Positions 41,988 through 54,289 of a DNA stretch of 64,000 bases are shown in pieces. The notes below the pieces were generated by a model. It was not told where the DNA came from. It saw only the letters and a list, made by a program, of their open reading frames with translations, and did not search any database. This DNA is from AC-56 sp963702195 (GTDB lineage: Bacteria; Actinomycetota; Thermoleophilia; Solirubrobacterales; 70-9). Numbering within the stretch: the first letter of the stretch is position 1; each line of letters opens with the position of its first letter. The stretch is from positions 1,550,001 to 1,614,000 of the forward strand of contig OY969725.1 in NCBI GenBank assembly GCA_963702195.1. Direction: 5' to 3'. The position numbers and the translations under genes are program-made.

Positions 41988-42554
41988 TTGAGCACCGATA
42001 CGGACGACCGAGTCGTCCTCGACCGCGACGATCTGCGCCGCACGCTGATGCGCATCGCGCACGAGATCGTCGAGAAGAACTCCGCGTCGGACCGGGTCGC
42101 CCTTGTCGGCATCCACACCCGCGGCGCGATCCTGGGTGAGCGGCTCCACGCGCTCGTCGGCGAGCTGACCGGCACCGAGGTCCCGTTCGGCGACCTCGAC
42201 ATCTCCTTTTACCGCGACGACGTGAGCGATCGTGACCCCGGCGCACAGCCTGTCGTCCACGCCAGCCACCTCGACTTCGACCTCGACGGTCGCACCGTGG
42301 TGCTGGTGGACGACGTGCTCTTCACCGGACGGACCGTTCGCGCTGCCATCGACGCCCTCTTCGACTACGGGCGCCCGCAGCGCGTGCAGCTCGCCGTGCT
42401 GGCCGACCGCGGCCACCGCGAGCTTCCGATCCGGCCCGACTACGTCGGCAAGAACCTGCCGACCTCGCACTCGGAGCGCGTCTATGTGCGGGTGGAGGAG
42501 CTCGACGACGTCGACGAGGTGACGATTGCGAGCTCGGTGGAGGCGAGCCGATGA
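41988..42554 (+). CDS. pyrR: Bifunctional pyr operon regulator/uracil phosphoribosyltransferase PyrR
   Basis: 188 residues from TTG 41988. The PRPP loop is VVLVDDVLFTGRTVRAAIDAL near residue 103, and RGHRELPIRPDYVGKNLPTS is the PyrR-specific end. It senses UMP and PRPP and binds operon leader RNA; a site is visible at 41961-41983. First gene of the pyrimidine operon; its stop overlaps the pyrB start. Confidence 0.95.
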   Translation: MSTDTDDRVVLDRDDLRRTLMRIAHEIVEKNSASDRVALVGIHTRGAILGERLHALVGELTGTEVPFGDLDISFYRDDVSDRDPGAQPVVHASHLDFDLDGRTVVLVDDVLFTGRTVRAAIDALFDYGRPQRVQLAVLADRGHRELPIRPDYVGKNLPTSHSERVYVRVEELDDVDEVTIASSVEASR

Positions 42555-43522
42555 AGCATCTGCTGGCGATCGGCGACCTCAGTCGGGACGACATCGAGCG
42601 GATCATGGAGCGCGCCGAGGGCTTTGCCGAGGTCGGGCGGCGCGACATCAAGAAGGTGCCGACCCTTCGTGGGCGCACGATCGTGAACCTCTTCTACGAG
42701 TCCAGCACGCGCACGAGCTCCTCGTTCGAGCTGGCCGCGAAGCGCCTGTCGGCCGACGTCGTCTCGATCAAGTCGAGCGGCTCCTCGGTCGAGAAGGGCG
42801 AGTCGCTGAAGGACACGATCGCCACCCTCGGCGCCTACGGGCCCGAGGCGATCGTCATCCGCTCCCCGCATGCCGGCGCCGCCGACCTCGTCGCGCGCTG
42901 GAGCGACGCCGCCGTCGTCAACGCGGGCGACGGCAAGCACGAGCACCCCAGCCAGGCACTGCTGGACACCTACACGCTGCGCCGCCGCCTCGGCTCGCTC
43001 GAGGGCAAGAAGATCTGGATCGTCGGCGACGTACTGCACAGTCGCGTTGCCCGGTCGAACGTCCTTGCCTTCCGCCTGATGGGCGCGCAGGTGACCGTCT
43101 GCGGCCCGCCGACGCTGATTCCCCGCGAGGTCGACGCCGCCCTCGGCTGCCAGATCTCCTATGAGCTCGACGGGCTCGAGGAGGCGGACGTGGTCTACGC
43201 GCTGCGCATGCAGCAGGAGCGGATGCGCGAGTCCTTCGTGCCATCGATCCGCGAGTACGCCGCGCGCTACCAGATCGACTCGCGGCGGCTCAGCCCCAGG
43301 CAGCTCCTCATGCACCCGGGACCGGTCAACCGTGGGGTGGAGCTGTCCGGAGAGGTGATCGACGGGCCGAACTCCCTGGTCACCGAGCAGGTCGAGAGCG
43401 GCTTGGTGGTGCGCATGGCGATCCTCTACGAGCTCTTGACCGGCGGGCGCCCCCGTCCTGAGGAGCAGTCGGGCGGCCCCAGGGACGTGACCGACCCGAC
43501 TCCGATCAAGGAGCCGGCATAG
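42551..43522 (+). CDS. pyrB: Aspartate carbamoyltransferase catalytic subunit
   Basis: 323 residues. It joins carbamoyl phosphate to aspartate. The carbamoyl-phosphate site FYESSTRTSSSFELAAKRL near residue 51 and the aspartate-loop segments (MQQERM, HPGPVNRGVEL) are intact. No pyrI regulatory gene is present, as usual outside enterobacteria. ATGA overlap with pyrR. Confidence 0.97.
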   Translation: MKHLLAIGDLSRDDIERIMERAEGFAEVGRRDIKKVPTLRGRTIVNLFYESSTRTSSSFELAAKRLSADVVSIKSSGSSVEKGESLKDTIATLGAYGPEAIVIRSPHAGAADLVARWSDAAVVNAGDGKHEHPSQALLDTYTLRRRLGSLEGKKIWIVGDVLHSRVARSNVLAFRLMGAQVTVCGPPTLIPREVDAALGCQISYELDGLEEADVVYALRMQQERMRESFVPSIREYAARYQIDSRRLSPRQLLMHPGPVNRGVELSGEVIDGPNSLVTEQVESGLVVRMAILYELLTGGRPRPEEQSGGPRDVTDPTPIKEPA

Positions 43523-43524
43523 CG

Positions 43525-44904
43525 GTGCTGACCCGGTCGATCTCCTCACTCGACTGGCGCGGGGCGGGCGCCCCGAACGGCGAGCTGGTGCTCAGGCGCG
43601 CCTCGGTGCTCGATCCCCGGGCGGGCATCGAAGGGGTCCACGACGTCGTGATCCGCGACGGCGAGATCGCCGAGCTGGCCGATCCCGGCGCGGCCGAGGG
43701 CCGCGGCGAGGTCATCGAGGCCGAGGGCAAGCACGTGTTTCCGGCCTTCTTCGACCCCCATGTGCACCTCCGCGTGCCGGGCGACGAGGACGAGGAGGAC
43801 ATCGAGACGGGGACCCGCGCCGCTGCGGCGGGCGGCTACTGCGGCGTCCTCGCGATGGCCAACACGACGCCGCCGGTGGATACGGCCGCCGACGTGCGAG
43901 CCCTTCGTGAGCAGGCCACCGAGCAGGGGTCGGTTCCCGCCGGCTTCCTCGCCTGCGTGTCGCGCGGGATGGAAGGCGGGGAGCTGACCGAGATGGCCGA
44001 GCTGCGCGACGCGGGGGCAGTGGGTTTCTCCGACGACGGCCTGCCGATCGCCAACGCCCGCCTGATGCGGCGCGCCCTCCAGTACCAGCGCCTGGTCGGA
44101 GCCAACATCGCGCTCCACGAGGAGGACCACGACCTCTCCCGCCCGGCGGGCGCTCACGCCCCTCACCTCGGCGGAGTGATGCACGAAGGCGTGGTGTCGG
44201 CCGCCCTCGGGCTCACGGGGTGGCCCTCGGTGGCGGAGTCGACGATGATCGCCCGCGACGCGGCGCTCGCCGCCTACGAGGACGCGCGGATCCATGTCCA
44301 GCACCTGTCGGCGCGCGAGTCGGTGGAGGCGGTCGCCGCGGCGAAGGAGGCCGGCGTTCGCATCACCTGCGAGGCGACGCCGCACCACCTGGTGCTGACG
44401 GACGAGGAGGTCCGGAGCCTCGACTCCCGCTTCAAGATGAACCCACCGCTTCGCTCCGAGGACGACCGCCAGGCGCTGATCGAGGCGGTTCGCTCGGGCC
44501 TGATCGACTGCATCGCGACCGATCACGCGCCACATGCGACCGAGGAGAAGGAGGTGCCCTTCGAGGAGGCGGCGATGGGCGTGACCGGGCTCGAGACCGC
44601 GTTCGCGGTGCTCCACTCCGAGCTGGTGCTCCCGGGTGCGCTCGACCTCGGGCTGCTGGTGGAGCGCATGAGCGCCGGCGCGGAGCCGTTCGGCTTCGAG
44701 CCGCCCAGCCTGGCGCCCGGATCCGAGGCCTGCGCGGTCCTGTTCGATCCCGACGCCGAGTGGGAGGCGGGTGCCGACGGCTGGGAGAGCCGCTCCGACA
44801 ACTCGTGCTTCGCAGGCCGCAGGCTCACCGGCCGCGTCCTTGCGACCGTCGTCGCCGGGCAGGTCGTCTACCGGCAGCGGAGCTTCGCCATGGGGGTGGC
44901 ATGA
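43525..44904 (+). CDS. pyrC: Dihydroorotase
   Basis: 459 residues, type I amidohydrolase. The metal motif FDPHVHLRVPG at residue 73, the following EDIETGTRAAAAGG, and CIATDHAPHATEEKE with the later metal Asp are present. It cyclises carbamoyl aspartate to dihydroorotate. The GTG at 43525 is 2 bases after the pyrB stop; the first 20 residues before the domain are variable. Confidence 0.95.
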   Translation: MLTRSISSLDWRGAGAPNGELVLRRASVLDPRAGIEGVHDVVIRDGEIAELADPGAAEGRGEVIEAEGKHVFPAFFDPHVHLRVPGDEDEEDIETGTRAAAAGGYCGVLAMANTTPPVDTAADVRALREQATEQGSVPAGFLACVSRGMEGGELTEMAELRDAGAVGFSDDGLPIANARLMRRALQYQRLVGANIALHEEDHDLSRPAGAHAPHLGGVMHEGVVSAALGLTGWPSVAESTMIARDAALAAYEDARIHVQHLSARESVEAVAAAKEAGVRITCEATPHHLVLTDEEVRSLDSRFKMNPPLRSEDDRQALIEAVRSGLIDCIATDHAPHATEEKEVPFEEAAMGVTGLETAFAVLHSELVLPGALDLGLLVERMSAGAEPFGFEPPSLAPGSEACAVLFDPDAEWEAGADGWESRSDNSCFAGRRLTGRVLATVVAGQVVYRQRSFAMGVA

Positions 44905-45464
44905 CACCGGCGAAGCTCGATCGCACGCGCGCCGTCCTTGTCGTGATCGATCTTCAGGAGGCCTTTCGCAAGGCGGTGCCGAGCTTCGACGACGTGGCCC
45001 GGGGCGCCGCGGCTCTGGTCCAGGGCGCCGAGGCGACAGCCGTGCCCGTCGTCGTCACCGAGCAGTACCCGAAGGGTCTCGGCCGCACCGTCCCCGAGGT
45101 CGCCGACCGCCTCCCCGACGGCGTCGAGGCGATCGAGAAGGTGTGCTTCTCGGCGTTGGAGGCCGACGGATTCGACCTGGGCGGGCGCGACCAGGCCCTC
45201 GTCTGCGGGGTCGAGGCGCATGTGTGCGTAAACCAGACCGTCCTCGACCTGATCGACGCCGGAGTCGAGGTGCACGTCCCCGTCGACGCCGTGGGCTCCC
45301 GCTTCGCCCAGAGCCGGGAGATCGGCATCGAGAAGGCGCGGCGCGCAGGCGCCGTGATCACCAACGTCGAGACAGCCCTGTTCGAGCTCGTCGGCCGGGC
45401 CGGGACCGACGAGTTCAAGGAGATCCAGAGAGTGGTCCTCGACTACGCCCCGAATCCCACATGA
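44901..45464 (+). CDS. Isochorismatase-family cysteine hydrolase inside the pyr operon
   Basis: 187 residues. Catalytic triad candidates are Asp in VVIDLQEAF, Lys in AIEKVCFSAL and Cys in CGVEAHVCVNQTVLDL. The segment VTEQYPKGLGRTVPEV makes it closest to the ISOC1/ISOC2 and YcaC-like subgroup, not to true isochorismatase. It overlaps pyrC by 4 bases and carA by 4 bases, so it is fully built into the operon. RutB of pyrimidine breakdown is a distant relative, which suggests but does not prove a role with carbamoyl or ureido compounds. Confidence 0.87.
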   Translation: MTPAKLDRTRAVLVVIDLQEAFRKAVPSFDDVARGAAALVQGAEATAVPVVVTEQYPKGLGRTVPEVADRLPDGVEAIEKVCFSALEADGFDLGGRDQALVCGVEAHVCVNQTVLDLIDAGVEVHVPVDAVGSRFAQSREIGIEKARRAGAVITNVETALFELVGRAGTDEFKEIQRVVLDYAPNPT

Positions 45465-46596
45465 CCGGTCGCCGCGAAAGCTCCGGCTACGTGCTCCTGG
45501 AGGACGGCACCCGGTTCGACGGCGATCTGCACGGCGACGCCGCGCCGCCGGGCATCACCGGCGAGGTGGTCTTCAACACTGCGATGACCGGATACCAGGA
45601 GGCGGTCACCGACCCCTCCTATGCGGGCCAGATCATCACCTTCACCTATCCGCTGATCGGGAACTACGGCGTCTCCGCGCAGGCGATGGAGTCGGACCGC
45701 ATCCACGCGCGCGGCGTGATCATGCGCGAGGCCAAGAACTCCGAAGACGCCGCGAGCGCCGAGGGCGGCTGGGTCGACTGGCTCGAGGACTGCGGCGTCC
45801 TCGGCATCGACGGCATCGACACCCGCGCCCTGGTTCGCCACATCCGCGAGCGGGGCGCCATGCGCGGCGGCATCTTCCCGACCGACCTGTCCGAGCCCGA
45901 GGCCCGGGAGCGGGTGGAGGCCGAGCCGTCGATGGACGGGGCCGACTTCGCCCGGACGGTCACGCCCGAGGAGCCGATCGAGGTCGACGGCGATGGCCCC
46001 CACGTGGTCGGGATCGACACGGGGATCAAGCTCTCGATAATTCGGCAATTCCGCGAGCGGAATTGCCGGGTGACGCTCCTTCCATGCACAGCTTCAGCCG
46101 ATGAGGTCCTGGAGCGCGATCCTGACCTGGTGTTTCTCGCCAACGGGCCTGGAGACCCGGCGGCGCTCGACTACGTGGTTGAGACCGTCCGGGACGTGGT
46201 CGGCAAGCGACCGGTCGTGGGCATCTGCCTCGGTCACCAGCTGCTGTGCCGGGCCGTTGGACTCGAGACCTTCAAGCTCCCGTTCGGCCATCGGGGGGCG
46301 AACCACCCGGTCAAGGACCTCGAGACCGGGCGGATCGAGATCACCTCGCAGAACCACGGCTTCGCCGTTCAGGGGCCGGGGGGCGAGCCGCGGATCGAAT
46401 CCGACGAGCCGGTGCGCTGGGACACCCAGTTCGGCGCGGCTGAGCTCACCCACCTGAACCTGTACGACCGCACGGTCGAGGGCCTGGTGCTCCGGGACGT
46501 CCCCGGTGCCACCGTCCAGTACCACCCGGAAGCCGGCCCCGGCCCGCACGACGCCCGCTACCTGTTCGACCGCTTCGTGGAGCTGGCCGCCGCCTG

Positions 46597-46597
<1 letters not shown>
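45461..46597 (+). CDS. carA: Carbamoyl phosphate synthase small (glutaminase) subunit
   Basis: 378 residues. The N-terminal domain has FNTAMTGYQEAVTDPSYAGQII; the glutaminase domain has the nucleophile Cys in VGICLGHQLL and the QYHPEAGPGPHDARYLFDRF ending with the His-Glu pair. It supplies ammonia to CarB. A perfect 12-base inverted repeat lies inside the gene at 46043-46068 without breaking the frame. The ATG overlaps the previous stop. Confidence 0.96.
46043..46068. repeat. Perfect 12-base inverted repeat inside carA
   Basis: CGGCAATTCCGC, two bases, then GCGGAATTGCCG. It codes for IRQFRERNCR, between the N-terminal and glutaminase domains. Its AT content is higher than the surrounding coding sequence. 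Confidence 0.5.
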
Positions 46598-49707
<3,110 letters not shown>

Positions 49708-50553
49708 CAAGCGCATCGTCGCGCCGCTCGGGCGGCGGGCGTGCGAGGTCGCGGAGAACCGCCAGGCGGGCGGCTACCGGATCTTCTCGGCGCTGGACGT
49801 CGTGGGGCCCGAGCCTCGCGCGGGGCAGTTCTACATGCTCGCGTCGGTCGACGGATGGTGCACTCGCACGGGCCGGCCGTACCTGCCTCGCGCCTTCTCG
49901 GTCGCGGAGGCCGAGGTAGCCGAGGACGGCGTTCGGCTCGACTTCCTCGTGGAGGACGTCGGGCCCGGCACCGAGCGGCTTGCCTCGCTTCGCGAGGGCG
50001 AGGGGCTATGGGTGACGGGCCCCCTGGGCCGGCCATTCTCGAATCCGAAGGAGCTCGCCCCCCGTTTCGCGGGGGCGATCCTGGTCGGGGGCGGGATCGG
50101 CCTGGCGCCGCTCGCAATCCTGCGCCGCCAACTCGCGGAGCGAGGGGTACCGATTCGCACGCTCCTGGGCTTCCGGGATCGTGAGCACTCCGGTGGGGTG
50201 GAGGAGCTCTTCGGCTGTTGCGAGGTGCGTCTGGCCAGCGAGGATGGGCATGTGGGCCAGCGTGGCTACGTGACCGAGCTCCTCGCCATGCTGCTCGAGG
50301 GGGATGCCGCGCAGTCGGCGGCCGTCTACGCATGCGGGCCACCCGCGATGCTGGAGGCCGTTCGTGCGCTGTGCCTGGAGCGGGAGGTGGAGGCTGAGCT
50401 CGCGATGGAGACGCCCATGGCGTGCGGCTTCGGCGCCTGCATGGGGTGCGCGGTGCCCCTGGCGAGCGGCGGCTACATGCGCCTCTGCACGGATGGCCCG
50501 GTCGTCAACGCCGCCGAGATAGAGACGGCACTCGTTCGCGGGTCCGGGCACTG

Positions 50554-51483
50554 ATGGACCTGGCCGTGCAACTCGCCGGGATCGAGCTCGAGCACCCGGT
50601 GCTGAACGGGTCCGGGACCTTCGACGTGATCGCCGCCAGGCGCGCTTTCGGCGATGCTATCGGCGCCGAGTTCCCGTTCTCGATGTTCGTGTCCAAGACG
50701 ATCACGCCCGAGGCGCGGGCCGGGAACCCGCCGCCGAGGATCATCGAGACGCCCGCGGGGATGATCAACTCGATCGGGCTCCCGAACAAGGGGCTGGAGG
50801 GGTTCCTGGCGCAGGACCTGCCGGTGCTCGCCGAGCTGCCCGTCCCGCTCTGCGTCTCGGTGATGGGGACGAGCCATGGTGAGTTCGAACGTCTGGTCGA
50901 GGGCGTCGCGGCATGCGACGAGGTCGCCGCCCTGGAGCTCAACGTCTCGTGTCCGAACGTGGAGTCGGGGCTGATCGTGGGCGAGCAGGCGCCCGAGACC
51001 CTCTCGCTGCTTCAGGCACTGCGCCCGATCACCGCCAAGCCGCTGATCGTGAAGCTCACTCCCAACGTGGCCGACCCGGCGAGCATCGCCAGGGCCGCGG
51101 AGGAGGGGGGAGCCGACGCGGTCTCGCTCATCAACACGCTGAAGGCGGCCGCGATCGACTCCCGGACGCTCGGCCCGTGGCACGGAGCCGGCCGCGGCGG
51201 TCTCTCGGGGCCTGCGGTCCATCACGTGGCGCTCGAACAGGTGCGAACGGTGGCCGGCGCGGTGTCGATCCCGGTCATCGGAATGGGTGGGATCGAGTCT
51301 GGGGTCGACGCGCTCTCGTTCCTCGCCGCCGGGGCGACCGCAGTCGCCGTGGGGACGGCGAATTTCCGCGATCCGCTGGCCGCGTCTCGCATCCGGGCCG
51401 AGCTCGAGACGGCGCTGGCGGTGGCCGGAGCTGGGTCGATCTCGGACCTGCGGGCCCGGATGGCGGCTTCGACCTCAACCTAA
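50554..51483 (+). CDS. pyrD: Dihydroorotate dehydrogenase, class 1B catalytic subunit
   Basis: 309 residues from ATG 50554. FMN-binding NGSGTFD, the SKTITPEARAGNPPPR loop, the catalytic Cys of class 1 enzymes in LELNVSCPNV and IPVIGMGGIESGVDAL are present. The next gene is mihF after a 77-base gap, where many actinobacteria carry pyrF; pyrF is missing here. Confidence 0.95.
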   Translation: MDLAVQLAGIELEHPVLNGSGTFDVIAARRAFGDAIGAEFPFSMFVSKTITPEARAGNPPPRIIETPAGMINSIGLPNKGLEGFLAQDLPVLAELPVPLCVSVMGTSHGEFERLVEGVAACDEVAALELNVSCPNVESGLIVGEQAPETLSLLQALRPITAKPLIVKLTPNVADPASIARAAEEGGADAVSLINTLKAAAIDSRTLGPWHGAGRGGLSGPAVHHVALEQVRTVAGAVSIPVIGMGGIESGVDALSFLAAGATAVAVGTANFRDPLAASRIRAELETALAVAGAGSISDLRARMAASTST

Positions 51484-51521
51484 GGTCGAAGCGAATTTCG
51501 TCCGACTGGCCCCAACCCCCC

Positions 51522-51549
51522 TTGCACGGCGCGATTGCGGGCATATAAT
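51522..51549 (+). promoter_or_regulatory. Promoter of mihF (TTGCAC, 16 bases, TATAAT)
   Basis: A near-consensus -35 TTGCAC (51522-51527) and perfect -10 TATAAT (51544-51549) with 16 bases between. The ATG is 11 bases after the -10 box, so the leader is about five bases. Confidence 0.8.
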
Positions 51550-51560
51550 CGCCGCCGCCG

Positions 51561-51893
51561 ATGGTCCCTCCCGTCGAGACCGCCACCGCTGTTCCTGAGC
51601 GAAGCCATGAGCAGCGAATGCGGGCTCTTCGCCGGGCGAACGAGATCCGGTCGAAGCGAGCGCAGCTGAAGCGCGACCTCAAGGCGGGAAAGATGAAGAT
51701 CGAGGCCCTGCTCCTCGATCCGCCCGAGTACGTCATGTCGGCGAAGGCGTTCGACATGATCGTGGCGGTCCCCAAGTACGGCCGGGTCAAGGCGAACAAG
51801 ATCCTGACCCAGTGCCGGATCTCGCCGTCGAAGACGATCGGTGGCCTCTCCGAGCGCCAGCGCGGCGAGCTCGTCGGCCAGCTGCGTAGATAG
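51561..51893 (+). CDS. mihF: Actinobacterial integration host factor mIHF
   Basis: 110 residues. The helical body RRANEIRSKRAQLKRDLKAG and KMKIEALLLDPPEYVMSAKA, followed by the H2TH-like VPKYGRVKANKILTQCRISPSKTIGGLSERQR, identifies the actinobacterial mIHF family, which bends DNA and compacts the nucleoid. It is unrelated in sequence to IHF alpha/beta. It has its own strong promoter. Confidence 0.94.
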   Translation: MVPPVETATAVPERSHEQRMRALRRANEIRSKRAQLKRDLKAGKMKIEALLLDPPEYVMSAKAFDMIVAVPKYGRVKANKILTQCRISPSKTIGGLSERQRGELVGQLRR

Positions 51894-51971
51894 CGGCGGC
51901 ACCTCGAACAACGGCGGCACCGAGTGGGAGCCGCCCGGGTGACCGAGCCTCATTTGCGGATCCCTCCTCGA

Positions 51972-52016
51972 CGATGGTGCGATAACCGCACCCATGGTGC
52001 GGAAATCGCACCATCG
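51972..52016. repeat. 45-base palindromic repeat, copy 2
   Basis: Outer arms CGATGGTGCGAT and ATCGCACCATCG (12 bases, perfect), then inner arms CCGCACC and GGTGCGG around CAT. Same length and layout as 21706-21750. It lies in the 225-base gap between mihF and gmk; nothing else is seen there. Confidence 0.65.
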
Positions 52017-52118
52017 GCGTCCGGACGCTGCCCCTACTTGCCCTCCCTCGGGGGTACCTGAGCGGCTTCGGGGGTTCATGCGGAGGATGGGTCCTGTCCG
52101 TCCATCAGGATTGGCGCT

Positions 52119-52685
52119 GTGGCGAAGGTGTTCGTGATCACCGGACCGTCGGGGGTGGGGAAGGGGACCCTGATTCGCGAGTTGCTGCGGCGCGTGCCGG
52201 GCCTCGAGCTATCGGTGTCCGCGACCACGCGACCGCCGCGCGCAGGCGAGGTCGAGGGCCGCGACTACCACTTCCTCGACCGGGAGGAGTTCGACCGCCG
52301 CGCGCAGGAGGGCGAGTTCCTCGAGCACGCCACCTATAGCGGCCACCGGTACGGAACGCTGCGGGGCGAGGTCGAGCGGCGGCTCGCCGAGGCCGTCTCG
52401 GTCGTCCTGGAGATTGAGGTCCAGGGCGCGCGGCAGGTTAGGGCGGCGATGCCAGACGAGTCAGTGCTCGTGTTCGTTGCTCCGCCAACCGCTGCGAGCC
52501 TCCGCGAGCGCTTGGTGGGACGAGGCACCGACTCCGCGGACCAGATCGACGAGCGCCTGCGGACCGCCGAGATCGAGCTTGCGGCCCAGGAGGAGTTCCC
52601 GCACGTGGTCGTCAACGACGAGGTCCAGCGTGCTGCCTCGGAGCTGGAAGGGATCGTGCGCGGCGAGCTGGATGCGGCCGCCTGA
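52119..52685 (+). CDS. gmk: Guanylate kinase
   Basis: 188 residues. P-loop FVITGPSGVGKGTLI near residue 4, SVSATTRPPRAGEVEGRDYHFL for GMP binding, and VEIEVQGARQVR in the core. It phosphorylates GMP to GDP. The GTG start has a CAGGAT seven bases upstream, close to the leaderless pattern seen elsewhere in the window. Confidence 0.95.
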   Translation: MAKVFVITGPSGVGKGTLIRELLRRVPGLELSVSATTRPPRAGEVEGRDYHFLDREEFDRRAQEGEFLEHATYSGHRYGTLRGEVERRLAEAVSVVLEIEVQGARQVRAAMPDESVLVFVAPPTAASLRERLVGRGTDSADQIDERLRTAEIELAAQEEFPHVVVNDEVQRAASELEGIVRGELDAAA

Positions 52686-52761
52686 GAGGCCGTCCCCTAC
52701 ACTAGGCCAGCACCTGAAACAGCATCTGCCTCTTTCGGTGCTAAAGCACCTCACTGAACAC

Positions 52762-52992
52762 ATGATCAAGCCACGCGTTGACAAGCTTCTCGATCGCGCC
52801 GACTCCCACTACGCCGCTGTGCTCGTGGCCGCCAAGCGCGCTCGTCAGCTGAACAGCTATTACCGCGCGCTCGGCGAGGGCAGCTACGAGGAGTTCACGC
52901 CGCCGATGGTGGATACGCCGTCGGGCAACTACCTCACGATCGCCCTCGAGGAGTTCGCGGCCGACAAGATCCGCTACCAGTACCGGGCCTGA
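52762..52992 (+). CDS. rpoZ: RNA polymerase omega subunit
   Basis: 76 residues from ATG 52762 (IKPRVDKLLDRADSHYAAVLVAAKRARQLN), the omega signature, located between gmk and coaBC as in most actinobacteria. An in-frame GTG at 52738 would add eight residues. Neither start has a clear ribosome binding site. A TACACT box at 52697-52702 and a short hairpin (GGTGC-TAAA-GCACC) lie upstream. Confidence 0.88.
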   Translation: MIKPRVDKLLDRADSHYAAVLVAAKRARQLNSYYRALGEGSYEEFTPPMVDTPSGNYLTIALEEFAADKIRYQYRA

Positions 52993-53020
52993 GTCCGACG
53001 CCCCGGGTGGGTCCGCTCCG

Positions 53021-54271
53021 ATGGCCCGCATCCTTCTCGGCGTAACAGGCGGAATCGCCGCCTACAAGGCACCGGAGCTCGCGCGTCTGGCCACGCGTGC
53101 GGGTCACAGCGTGCGCGTGCTGATGACGCCGTCCGCGACCCGGTTCGTCGGTGCCGCGTCGTTCGAGGGCATCGTCGGCGCACCGGTGCTGATCGACGAG
53201 TTCGAGCGCGACCCGCTGCGCGGCGCCTTCCCGGGCGACGAGGTCCCCGATCACGACCCGATCGGACACCTCGCGGTGGTCGGCAACGCAGACGCCTACC
53301 TCATCGCCCCGGCGTCGGCCAACAGCGTGGCGAAGCTGGCGGCGGGCCTCGGGGACTCGATGGTCACCACCGCGTTTCTCGCGTGTTCCGCCCCACGGGC
53401 GGTCGCACCCGCGATGAACGACCGGATGTACGCCGACGCGGCGACGCAGGCCAATCTGGCGACCCTGCGGGAGCGCGGTGTTCGGGTGATCGACCCGGAG
53501 GCGGGGGAGCTCGCCTCCCGCGGCGAGTACGGCGTCGGCAGGTTGCCCTCGCCCGAGCGGCTCCTCTCGGAGGTCGAGGCCCTGGTCGGCGCGCCGAGCG
53601 GCCCCTGGGATGGCCTGCGGATCGTGGTCAGCGCCGGCGGCACGCGCGAGCCCATCGATTCGGTGCGCTTCATCGGCAATCGCTCCAGCGGGCGCATGGG
53701 ATTCGCGCTGGCTGAGCAGGCGGCGCGCCGCGGCGCCGAGGTCACCGTGGTCGCAGCGAACGTGTCCCTGGCGGAGCCCGCGGGCGTTGCCAGGATCGAC
53801 GTCGAGACCACAGCCGAGCTCGCCGAGGCAGTCCAGGGGGAGTTCAAGCAAATCCACGTCCTGCTGATGGCAGCGGCGGTGGCCGACTTCCGCACCCAGG
53901 AGGTCGAGTCCGGAAAGATGCAGCGCGAGGGTGACGAGCCGGTGAGCCTCGACCTCGAGCGCACCGAGGACGTGTTGGCAGGCCTCGCGGGACTCAGCAC
54001 CGAAGAGCAGACCGTGGTGGGCTTCGCGGCCGAGCACGGCGCGGACGCGATCGCCCGCGCGCGGGAGAAGCTCGAGCGCAAGGGCCTCGACGCGATCGTC
54101 TTCAACGACGTCTCGCGATCCGACATCGGCTTCGACTCCGAGCAGAACGAGGTCGTGATCGTCGACCGCGAGGGCGAGCACCGGGTCGAGATGGCGCCCA
54201 AGCGGGAGGTGGCGGACGCGATCCTCGATCGGGTGGAGGCGCTCCGGAGCGGCGTCGGCAGCCGGGGGTAG
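53021..54271 (+). CDS. coaBC: Bifunctional phosphopantothenoylcysteine decarboxylase/phosphopantothenate-cysteine ligase
   Basis: 416 residues. CoaC half: GVTGGIAAYKAPELAR, the later APAMNDRMY. CoaB half from about residue 200: VVSAGGTREPIDSVRFIGNRSSGRMG, AAAVADFR, and a Lys pair region KLERKGLDAIVFNDVS. It makes 4'-phosphopantetheine for coenzyme A in two steps. Order gmk-rpoZ-coaBC is classical. ATG start 28 bases after rpoZ. Confidence 0.95.
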   Translation: MARILLGVTGGIAAYKAPELARLATRAGHSVRVLMTPSATRFVGAASFEGIVGAPVLIDEFERDPLRGAFPGDEVPDHDPIGHLAVVGNADAYLIAPASANSVAKLAAGLGDSMVTTAFLACSAPRAVAPAMNDRMYADAATQANLATLRERGVRVIDPEAGELASRGEYGVGRLPSPERLLSEVEALVGAPSGPWDGLRIVVSAGGTREPIDSVRFIGNRSSGRMGFALAEQAARRGAEVTVVAANVSLAEPAGVARIDVETTAELAEAVQGEFKQIHVLLMAAAVADFRTQEVESGKMQREGDEPVSLDLERTEDVLAGLAGLSTEEQTVVGFAAEHGADAIARAREKLERKGLDAIVFNDVSRSDIGFDSEQNEVVIVDREGEHRVEMAPKREVADAILDRVEALRSGVGSRG

Positions 54272-54276
54272 CTCCC

Positions 54277-54282
54277 TACACT
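54277..54282 (+). promoter_or_regulatory. -10 box TACACT (leaderless start of the TPR gene)
   Basis: TACACT is 7 bases before the GTG at 54290. Confidence 0.5.
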
Positions 54283-54289
54283 TCCTTTC

